A stretch of DNA of 64,000 nucleotides from Halicephalobus mephisto (lineage: Eukaryota > Nematoda > Chromadorea > Rhabditida > Panagrolaimidae). Shown here one piece after another: positions 10,661 to 20,627 of the stretch. Location of the stretch: positions 124,001-188,000 of the forward strand of contig SWDT01000185.1 in NCBI GenBank assembly GCA_009193035.1. Direction: 5' to 3'. A model generated the notes under the pieces. That model was not told where the DNA came from. It saw only the letters and a list, made by a program, of their open reading frames with translations, and searched no databases. Positions within the stretch are counted from its first letter, which is position 1; every line of letters begins with the position of its first letter. The translations under genes and the position numbers were made by a program.

Positions 10661-13600
10661 TTACTTGGAAAAAAACAAAAACAGAAAAGATAGAATCAAT
10701 GATAAACCAATTCGAATTGGATTTCCAAAGTACTCAGCTGCACTAGTAAATTCCAACAAAAATCCTCGTTTTCCAACGATAGTTGATACATACGCAATAT
10801 CAGCTGTATTGTTATTGATTGTTATGATTTGTCCGATGGATGTCACTCTAAAATAGTTACCAACTTTATTATTGATAAAACATTCAAGACTTACTTATTT
10901 CCAGACACAGTCACCTCTTCTCCATCTCTCAAATCGAGAAACTTGCAGGTGAACTGAATTTTTGACATTTTAGGGAAAGTGATTGTTGGTAAAGTGATTC
11001 CGTTAGGGTGAGAAGGAGCATATGGGTAACCATAACTCTCAGAATAGACTACCCCGTGGAAGAAGGAAATGCCTGAATCAGAATTACTTCTGTCATCTAA
11101 AATAACTTCTTAAATAGTTAAAAATCAGTCTTCTTTGGAAAACAACTTACATTCACTATCAATGATCCCAACTGTTAGTGTATTATTTATCGAAATGACA
11201 AAAGAATTGAACATTCCCTTCAAGTTCACAGCATTCCATTCAGAAGCCGAATTTTGGTCAAAAGAAAATAAAGGGGATCTTTTATCAGCTCCAGCCACAA
11301 ACAAGATTTTAGAACTCATATTCGGTTCTAATTTAGTTATGTGAAGACTTTTGGAAGGGTAATTCAGAATCGTGTACATACAATTCCCGTTATTTCCTCC
11401 TTTTGCTATGAAGTTCGTTTCTCCAGTAGGATAAGCTCCGTTTAATTGGAAAATGTTGTTTTCATCTGGACACTCCATCGCATGACTGATGATGTTTCGG
11501 AAGAAAATGATTACATTAGCAGTCTGGTTGGTGGGACTGCCGACAATTAAGTATCCCGATTGAGACTGATACCGACGAGGAATATACTTTCTAGTGCTGT
11601 CAGGGTAGTGAAGAGCACTAAGACTGAAAGGGAATGATTTAAAAGAAAAGAGATAAAATCAAAAAAGTGCAAAATTCTATGGAGGATTTGGAACAAATTG
11701 TTCTCAGAATTTAATTTTCCATTAAATTTATAAAGTCCTCATTCCATCCTTGAAGAAATTTTGGAATCCGTTAGTATATCTTCATAAATACTACAGTATC
11801 CATTATGAGATGAATTTTTGTTTTCGCAAAACGAAAGACTCACGTTCCTACATATTGTGTTCCATCGTAGAGGTCGAAGTAATTGTATCCAGCATCAATA
11901 TTCTCGTTGAAAGCCATCGACACATCCAATTTATAGCCTTTAGGAACAGACACATTGTAGTAGCCAATACCATTCTTTGACAAATCCAGTCCAAACACTG
12001 GGTCCCCCTCAGGTAAAGTGATTTTGGTCATCTTTGGTGGAGCAAAAGTTTTCAAAGTCATGTAAACAGTGGGGGATTTATAAATAGTAGATGGAGATGG
12101 CCCTGTATGCAATCTTACAGTAACTGGAGTATGAGGAAGAAAGCCATAAGAAGCACTTATCGGAGTAGATAAATTTGAAAGATAAGTTACCGGGATCTGG
12201 CCTCCATATATTGTAAGTGAATCTTTACCATTTTCTCTGAATAATATGCTCAGATTGACAAAAATCATTTTGTTTGGACAATCCGGGGAAACAACGATCT
12301 AAAAAAATATCCCCATTGTTAACTTATGAATTTTGATTATGCTTACAGAAATGTTGCAATTTGCATTGCTACAGTATCCATAGTCCGATCCATCTCCGGT
12401 AAACCCACTATTAGTCTCGGTATTGCAAGGAGCAACCAAAGGTTTGTTGTAACAAGTGCAGTCTAAAAACATTTCTAAAGTTTACTCTTTGTAATTAAAT
12501 CCTTACCTTTAGGAGTCTGAAGAAGTTCGAATCCACCTTGGAAAACACTGCCATCGGAGGTAAATGTCAAATAATCCTTTTTCGCATTCGATGAAGGTTC
12601 ATAGTAGTAGGTAGTTCCAACATTCAATGGATAGACCGTATTTTTGGAATCTTTAACTTGAATAACATCAGAATACCGTTCATAATAACCCTTGGTAAAG
12701 ACAATAGAATAAATCTTTTTGAAATCCGCAATCAATGGCTGTTCGCAAATCTAAAATCGGTGTAAGAAGTTACTTCTCGATAAACCTACTCACCATGTTA
12801 TTAGAATACCCATGATCTTTGTCGAAATTCGAATAAATGACATGATTATTATTTGAAACATGTTGACAAGATTTTTTTACTGGATTTTGAGATTTAACAA
12901 GAGTTACATACCCTTCAAACCCATAAAACTGTGGATAAAAAGAATAATAGACATGATGCTTATTGTAAATTACTTGAACTTGTTGCCCTTCAACAACATA
13001 ACTTCCAACTTCTTTGATAGCATTATTAATTGCTCCAGCGACATTCAATGTCTCTAATGTATATAAATTTAATGAGGTAATAACAACCTTTAGTTTGTAT
13101 CCGGACGGAATGTTGAAGCTCCATGTACAGAGCTCTGCCTCTTGTGTGGATAGATTTCCATAAGCGAAAATCGGGATAATCTGAGTACTATCCGTCAGAT
13201 TGAAGGATTCCCCAGTAAGAAGACAATTTGAAACCAACTTTGGATTGCTTGGAGCATAGACAAGCCCTTGAAACGCTGTCCAATCAACAATATCCGATTG
13301 TGGTCCAAAATGGAAGGCAATATTTGGGTTGTTCTCCCCATAGAAGATTCTGTTTCTCATTCCGATAGAATTGTACGTTCTAAAAGCAGATTTTATTAAG
13401 CAGGAAGTAGAAAAACTTACGTATATCCATTACTTTCGAAATTATTAAAATAATCAATTTCAACTGCATTTTGAAAAACAAAATTCCCCATATTTCCATT
13501 AACAAGATAGATCAACAGATTCCCAGTGTTATCTGCTCTAGTGAATGAAGCAGAGCAAGGAATTGTGTTATTTGTGGTTCCGGTACTTATTGACTTTGGA

Positions 13601-13818
13601 TAACTTGGGGATTGGAACATTCTGACCTCTCCTGGAGAAAGGGAATATGGAAGATTCTTTGAGCCACATGTTGCTGGAGTTGATGTTATTTTCACCTCAT
13701 TTGATGATGATATGACTGAAAGTAATTTCAGTTCTGTATTGACTTTTTGATAGTACCATAACTTACAAAAGAGAAGTATGAAGAAAGAATATTCGACTCT
13801 CATCACAGCTTTTGTCAT
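10661..13818 (-). CDS. CUB-like domain protein with GPI-anchor signal
   Basis: Nine exons (13767-13818, 13421-13715, 12794-13379, 12507-12750, 12347-12462, 11844-12298, 11151-11623, 10895-11096, 10661-10847) join in frame to 869 residues. It starts with a signal peptide (YSFFILLFFISSS) and ends with a C-terminal hydrophobic tail (IGLSLILSFLFLFFSK), as in GPI-anchored proteins. Repeated motifs of the form W/Y-x-IPSGYKLKV (exon 3) and VPKGYKLDVSMAF (exon 6) are typical of the nematode CUB-like domain (DUF141/CUB_2). A cysteine-rich linker (exon 5) separates the repeats. In C. elegans, members are intestinal or secreted proteins often induced by infection; that role here is inference from the family. 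Confidence 0.88.
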
Positions 13819-14108
13819 TTTGGAACAACACGTATCGTCTTTTTTCTAAAATAAATTTCCACTGAATATTAGCTCATATAAATACGCTTATTTCTCTGCA
13901 CTCTCAAAAAATGACGTTTTAGCCAGACTGTTTCATAAATCGTGACTAATCTGCCTCTTTGTAATCAGGATATAAGAACCTGAGCAATCCCAATCGTGCT
14001 TGGTAATAAAACATTTTAATAGTTGTTGAACACAAAATGGGAGTGTTGCATGACATTGTTTACCGAAACAGGAGTGTCTGGGCGTTATCAACCGTTAGAA
14101 GGAACACA

Positions 14109-14203
14109 TAAGGGAGCTTGCCTAAAATATGTAAGGCTTACAGGGGGAGGGGGTTCTAGAAAAGTGCCATGTAAGCCTTACGTATTTTAGGCAAGCTCCC
14201 TAA
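14109..14203. mobile_element. Palindromic MITE with TAA target duplication
   Basis: The 31-bp inverted arms (14112-14142 and 14170-14200) begin GGGAGCTTGCCTAAAATA and differ at one position. They enclose a 27-bp GC-rich spacer. TAA flanks both ends (14109-14111, 14201-14203). A TWA duplication plus GGG/CCC ends is the pattern of PIF/Harbinger-type elements; that classification is inference. Confidence 0.8.
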
Positions 14204-14890
14204 TGTGGAATTACGCAGTTGATGACTTTGGTTTCCATATTATTGTAAGATATATTTCAATAACATGAGATTTTATATAACGTTATGAACTGATCTTGAA
14301 GTTACGGTACTCTTCAAAAGGATATTAAAATAATCACCAATATCAATGTTTCATATACTTTTATAAAATATCTGAAATTATAAAGTGTTTAACAATTAGT
14401 ATCAACTGTTTCTAAATAAAGCTTAGTAATGTTGAAGTGTTTTCATTGAACGAGGTGAAATAGAATGATTTCAAGAAGGATAATTCTTTAGTTGAAGAGA
14501 ATAAAACAGTTTTTGTCTCTTGGTTTAGAATTTAAGGAAAAAATGACGAGAAACCATTGAATAATAATTAACTTGAGCTTTGAATTCACCAACGTTTCTC
14601 TAACTTTCATATTATGTTTTTTTCTAATTTAACTGTGAAATAACGTTCAACCTAATATTTCATATTTAAAACTAGTCTGATTCAGAAATATTGCACACCA
14701 TTAAATTCATTGTTTAAAGAAATGCTGAATTTTATCCTTATTAAACTCATATTTACAGTATTAGAGGATCATTAATAAATAATTTGCTCAATAAAACATA
14801 AAATAAATTTAAATTTAAATTTAAGAGATCCTGAATATGAGGTTTCAATTCTTAACTTTGTTACACGCGATAGAGTGAAAACAGATGATT

Positions 14891-15570
14891 TCATAGACTA
14901 GAAACGAAATCGTAAGGAGCTGGAAGTTCACGTGTTGAAATTAAAAATAATGAAGGAATGTGGGGAACAATTCCTGCAGATTTTGAAGATTCGTAAATTG
15001 TAGAAATATCATCAAAACTAGTTCCTTTAGATGCTTTGTTGGAAAACTCATTCATGATGTTAACTGCAATTACAGCATTTCTAAAAAACAAATTACTAAT
15101 GTCTTGTTTATATTTAAAACTAATGTTAATTCACTTAGGAGTTTTCTTATCCTTACCATGATAAGTAGCCATTAACACTGCTATCACATCCATGAAGAGT
15201 ATAGAATTTATGGCATAATTCTCATATGTTTTGAATGCATATTTAGTATCGTTATATCTTGAAGTAGTGGTTATCATAGTTGAAATATTCTAATGATCAT
15301 TGGTTTTATATTCTATAGAGCAATAGAAATCTTTATTTAGTATGTTTACTGTTCCTGCCGTAGCTTTGGAAATCGTAAATATAAGCTGCAGACATAAGAA
15401 CAATGTATCAAGACAGATATGTTTGCATTTGGAGCATTTCCTAGGTCTTATAATCATTGTTATGGGTATTATATGCAGGAAAAAGACTGCAATGAAAATC
15501 TCTGTTGAAAATGCTTCAAAAAATCGTCCTCTACAGTTTCTGTCAGATACAAAAATGCCGTATTAATCGG
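14891..15570 (-). CDS. Unrecognised multi-pass membrane protein, possibly broken
   Basis: I do not recognise the family. After an acceptor near 15540 (TATCTGACAG) an open frame gives two hydrophobic helices (IFIAVFFLHIIPITMII and LFLCLQLIFTISKATAG). A 60-nt intron (about 15282-15341) then joins in frame to a segment with a third helix (SILFMDVIAVLMAT), ending at a GTAAGG donor near 15156. The next open segment (14891-15085, with NAVIAVNIMNEF and a polar tail) is one base out of phase with that donor. Either a splice site is misjudged or the gene carries a frameshift. No start exon was found. A chemoreceptor-like remnant is possible but unsupported. Confidence 0.3.
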
Positions 15571-16338
15571 GAGGGTTATGTAAACTGCAGTAAAATAGAT
15601 TGCCACGTTTTGAGTCGTAAAAAATGACTTTTAGTTCTTATGATAAATACTGTTTCCCACGTAGACACATTATTTCGAAATTTATCAGCTTTACGTCTCC
15701 CTACGTCATCGATATGCTGTGACTGAAACGCAGATTAAAATTCCTTAAGTGTGATTGTTCGTTTTTATTTTGATATATCTATCATTGTCTTTATTGTTAA
15801 TAATAAAGGAAATTTTTATGAAGTATATAATGAATCTGAGTTCTGTAGATTAGTTCATTGAAAACAGCGAAATTTCTTGTCGACGTTTAGAACTGAGGAT
15901 GGTTCTGATAACTACGTTTATCAGAAAAAACTATTTAGCTTTCGGACAAAGAGTACTTTTTGTACTTTGTTTTCCTCTCTAATAAAGCAAAGAATGGGAT
16001 ACAAGAACAAACTATCTTCATCAAGGAAAGATTCGTCTAAGATAAGGAAAAATTGATACTAAAAATCGACCAAAAATCAGATTGTATGAGTGCTTTTTAT
16101 GCAATATAATGAGTAATTTTCATGATTCACCCAGAAGATTTGTTTATGCACTATTGACTACCTCATATAATGATGAAATTGATTCATTATCGTTGCTTTT
16201 GACAGCATTATTCCCGTAAAACCAAAATGCAGTTTTCAAATAACAGTGTACAGCTTTTATAAGCAAACAATGTAAATTCATTGGAATTCTGCACAAGTTT
16301 TCCTGGTAATTTAAGATTTCCAACATTCAACCTATGGA

Positions 16339-17281
16339 TTAGACAATTTTCGGGTGAAAAATTCTTGGCGGAGAATCTCGTGCACAATAATTGGACAGAT
16401 AAAAATATATGGTTCTATCATTGTTCAACGTGTCTTCAGAAAAGTATTCCAGGATTTCTGGATCAATATCACAGGTATCGAGATACTGACATCGAACTAA
16501 TATTTTGAAATCTCCTTCTTGGCGATTCATAAATTTAGCAAGTAGTTCTGGGTTTGCAAGAAACTTATTAATTGAAGGAACTGGACCAACTAAGTTGATA
16601 CTCTTTAGTTTTGCTTTTTGTTCCCAGTTGAATAGTGTTGATGCTAGGTTGGGGACTTTTTTGTTATCTTCATACTCAATGTGTTCCAAGTATGGCATTC
16701 TTTCAAGAAACGTCGCCAATGTTTGGTTTTCGGAGAAAATTGGACGGTAAAACCGGATATATGTGATATTGTGATTGATGATGACCTTGAATTCTTCGGG
16801 ATTTAAAATACTGTTATCTATCTCGACTTTGTTGTGGTGGAACTTGACATTCTTAAAATATTTAACAAGTTGCCCAGGTTTCAATTTCTTGACATACAGA
16901 GAATCCCTAATTTCAATGACCGCTGACGGATCTAGCTTTTCTAAAATATTTACACGTGAATCACATCGTTATCGAAATAATCATACCAGATTCAAACCAA
17001 ATTGGAAAAATATTTATTTTCGTGTTTTTAGAAACGTAGGTTTTAGGGCAATCGATCTCGTTCATTGTTTTTGAAGTATAAAAGAGATCACGTAGAAGAA
17101 CTGGAGGACAGAGCTTGTAAAACTGACGTCGCAGAAGGTCATCGAGGTTCTTAAATGCAATTTGTGGAGTATTCGAATTCATTTCTCTTCTTGATTGTTT
17201 AAAGTTGTAGTTAGGGATATTTTCACTTCTTTTTACTAAATCCAACTCGAATGGAATTTCTATATTTCCAAAGGCAAACAT
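16339..17281 (-). CDS. F-box-like protein, paralogue B
   Basis: Two exons (16987-17281, 16339-16940) with a 46-nt intron encode 298 residues in the same plan as paralogue A at 8973-9984. Shared landmarks are the F-box-like LDDLLRRQFYKL block, DPSAVIEIR at the start of exon 2, IPYLE/MPYLEHI, and NWEQKAKLKSI. Exon 1 shares 171 bp with A at 100% identity, while exon 2 has diverged strongly. The C-terminus is shorter than A's. The frame upstream of the ATG at 17281 reads a hydrophobic run (IFLLSLLLTMFAF) with no ATG before a TAA, so a different start or an extra 5' exon is possible. Role as in A: candidate SCF adaptor, by pattern only. Confidence 0.65.
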
Positions 17282-17629
17282 AGTTAAAAGTAAACTCAAC
17301 AAAAATATGGTCTGTTGATGATAATAGTGATTGGTGATAGTTCTTCGAATATTGACTATAAAGCATTACATTGACTTATCAGGAGTGTAGGCGTTTATCA
17401 ATTACACGATAAAAAAATTTCGATTTATTTTGTTTGACTAGTCAATCATGGTCTTCTTCGTCGTTTTCGGTTACTTCATAAAAGCGAATTTGCTTAATAA
17501 AATTTAATACGTTTTGAAAAATGTTATTTTTAAATTAATTATCTTTTATTCAGTGCTGATGATGGATTTCTTTAATTACAATTAATATTTTAAATTTGGA
17601 GGATAATTCATAAGGTTGAAGAGAATATG

Positions 17630-18240
17630 TCAGATATTCAATCCGAGGTTTGAATTACTTCTAAACTCATTACAGTAAAACGTAGATGTAGCCATAAAAG
17701 ACGGAATTAAACCTTCAGCAACCTTGAAGGAAAATCCAAAACTGTCCACAACCAACATTCTGAGAAGCGATACCGAAGTGTCAGAGTCAATCCTCTGAGC
17801 AAAACCATATCTAAACAGATCCTAATCTGGCTCATGCCAAATGAGGGACTGTCCTTTGTTTTATACTTATGATAAGATAAACATGCTTCGAATTCACTAA
17901 ATAGAAAAGGTCAATGGTTTTCCGTCTAGTCACGGAGCTTCAAGGTGTCACAATACCACTGACACCCTTACCATTATTACCACAGACAGGAACAAAAGGA
18001 AGAAGTATGATTTTTGTTTTGGTCGTGGATTGATGACAGGAACTTAAGTCCAAGAAAGTTGTTTGTAAAGTCGGAATTATGTACTCGAACTCAAAAATAT
18101 TACGATTATTATGTTTATTATGTTGATTTGGAATTCATTTTGTTTTTCACACACCAAATCTCACTGAATCTTGGGATATTATATAATTCTATTCCGAATT
18201 CAAATATCTACAAATCTTGCAAATCTCGCAACTGGATCTT
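17630..18240 (-). pseudogene. Decayed gene fragment related to 53185-53820
   Basis: The upper part (about 17985-18235) is nearly identical to 53275-53295 plus 53600-53815, but about 270 bp present at 53.3-53.6 kb is missing here. The missing part includes most of an open exon. The matching splice donor reads GTAAGT at the other locus and TTAAGT here. The lower part, 17630-17821, is a 64-codon open segment after an ATTAG acceptor (contains YGFAQRI, SFGFSFKVAEG) that might be a surviving last exon. The protein family is not recognised. Confidence 0.4.
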
Positions 18241-18685
18241 CGTGTGTCGAACATCAAAAATTAAACTTTTACTTTGGATTTTTTATTTACTTGAGCATTT
18301 TTGAAAACTGAATCAACACTTATTTTCCTTAAAAATTGGTTTATATGGCCTGTACAGCAGTTGTCCTCAGCGACATTTGCTCCTGTTTTTCTTTTTTTCA
18401 ATCTTTACTAATTTGAAATTCTTTTTTTCTTAATTAACTGAGATATCGAGTTAATTTAAATGTAAAAAAATCAATATAAAAACGAAATAAATGAGATAAA
18501 TATTGCGGAACAAAGAGGAGCAAATTTTATATGGCTGTTTATATGAAATTTTTCGAAATGCGACTGAGCAACGGGCACAGAACGCCAAGAACGCCATAGA
18601 TTGCGTCTTCGACGTCGTTTATGAAATAAATTCCGATTTTTACATTATTTCGTATTTTTTATAACCTATATTACTTTATGTAAAA

Positions 18686-20072
18686 ATGACTGACAGTGAC
18701 GACGACTACATGTCGGAATCTATTCTGGGCGTTATACCGGATGTTAGACCAGGTAATTTTTATTTTTTACGTAAATTTCTAATTTGGTTTGATTTTTTAG
18801 GAATCGCCAGAAGTCAAGCCCACAAAAGAGCCCTCGGGATCTGTGCCAGAGGTGAATCCGCAGCTGAAGCCATGAGGGCCATGCCCAAAAAAGCGGATTT
18901 GGAGAAAATCCGGAGAGAAGAAGCCCTGGCGAAACCTGTAGGAGAAGAATCCAGAGGATTTTCATTGTTGACGAAGATGGGATACAAGCCTGGAATGACG
19001 TTAGGGAAACAAAAAGAAGGATGTAAGTTTAAATTTTATAAAATTAAAATTTCCCAGAAATTTTTAAAATTTCGAAATTTTTCAGAACGGTTTGAAAATT
19101 TAAAAATTTCTAATCTTCCAAAAATTCGTATGAAATTTTAGAACTTTCTCGAGTTTTCAGAAGCTTATATAAAATCCTAGATCTTTTGAAAAGTTTCTGA
19201 AATTTTATTGAATTTTCAGAAACTTATGAAATTTTAGAACTTTGTAGAATTGTTCAAAAGCTTCAGGAAGGTTGTATAACCTCGTCGAAGGTTCTCGAAT
19301 TTTAAGTTTTTCTTCAATCTATTACTAAACTCGGAAATTTCCCAAACTTTCAGGATTTTCTGAAATCCTTTGAAAGCTTCAAAAATCTCTAATTTTAGAA
19401 ATTTGCATCTAGATGATTATATAAAAACTTTCATTTTTACTTTTTAGAATGTTTTAAGCTTTATATAACGTTTCAGCCGATGCGTTGGCAGAACCACTAG
19501 AAATCAATGTAAAATTAGGACGTGGTGGAATCGGGATTGAAACTGAAGAAAAGGAAGAACAAAAAGTTCGAGTAGAAGCTCATCTGAAGCAAATGAAGGA
19601 AATAGTGGCGAAACAAGAAGAACTTTTGGTCGATTACAGAAAACGAAAACGGGCAACAGTTGATGTCAAACAGGTGTCCGGAGATTTATGGAAGATGAGG
19701 AAAGCTTGTCAAGAGCTGGACATCCAAATCGGATTGGATATGCCTTCGGTGTCGTGGTACTGGCCGATTTACAAAGACAGAACAGGCGAAATTCATGAAG
19801 AACCCCAATCCTCCAAATTTCGGAGCAGACGGTTCCAAGTAGAAGACGAAAAAGAAATCAAATACGTGTATGCTAACGGAAAAGAATCTCTTCCAGAAGT
19901 CAACTTGGAAGATCTAGATGATGACGAATTGACTGATAGATTGAATTCTATGGTTGAATACCTCAAAAAAACTCATAATTATTGTCATTGGTGTGGAGCT
20001 AAATTTGATACTTTGAAAGAAATGATAGAACAATGTCCCGGAACTACCCGGGAAGCTCATGATGAATTATAA
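18686..20072 (+). CDS. GPATCH11: G-patch domain protein, GPATCH11 homologue
   Basis: Three exons (18686-18752, 18801-19022, 19477-20072) encode 294 residues, close to the ~285 of human GPATCH11. The acidic start MTDSDDDYMSE, the G-patch core (GFSLLTKMGYKPGMTLGK, then LGRGGIGIE across the second junction), a coiled lysine/glutamate region and the C-terminal YCHWCG...CPG motif (DUF4187) appear in the family's usual order. G-patch proteins typically activate DEAH helicases in RNA processing; GPATCH11 is a nuclear, spliceosome-linked protein. The downstream neighbour on the same strand is the CWF19L1 homologue, 555 nt away, so co-transcription is possible. Confidence 0.93.
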
Positions 20073-20627
20073 AAATCTGATTTTTATTTGAAAATGGACA
20101 AATCGCTCTCGATTTGATATTTTTTATTTAGTATTTTATAGATTATTGAATTTTGTAGAATATTTTAGGATTCTGGAGTATTGCAATTCTGTAAGAATTT
20201 TTAGGATCTGATGAGAAGTTTTGAGATTTTGTAGAAATTTCTGAGATTTTAGGATATAATGGAAATTTCTAAAATCATAAGAATTTCAGGAATTTTTAAA
20301 AATACGATAAAACTTCTGAAATCTTGTAGAAATTTCAGAGATATTTTAGGATATAATGGAAATTTCTAAAATCATAAGAATTTCAGGAATTTTTAAAAAT
20401 ACGATAAAACTTCTGAAATTTTCCACATCCTCGTAAAAATTTCTAGAAATTTTCACAAATTAATAGAATGTTCTAAAATTTTTTAAAGCTTTAAAACCTT
20501 AGAAATTTCTGAAACTTATAACAACTTCTGGAATCTTTAGAATTTTCAAAACTTTTCAGAATCCTTTAAAATTTTCTAAAACCGCCAATTTTAAAAGTTT
20601 CTATTTTTTATAATAATTTTATTTTAG
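20073..20627 (+). other. Spacer between GPATCH11 and CWF19L1
   Basis: This is AT-rich DNA with two near-identical segments of about 110 bp (about 20218-20310 and 20331-20425). It ends in a T-rich tract and TTTTATTTTAG directly abutting the ATG at 20628, a good spliced-leader acceptor. Confidence 0.6.
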
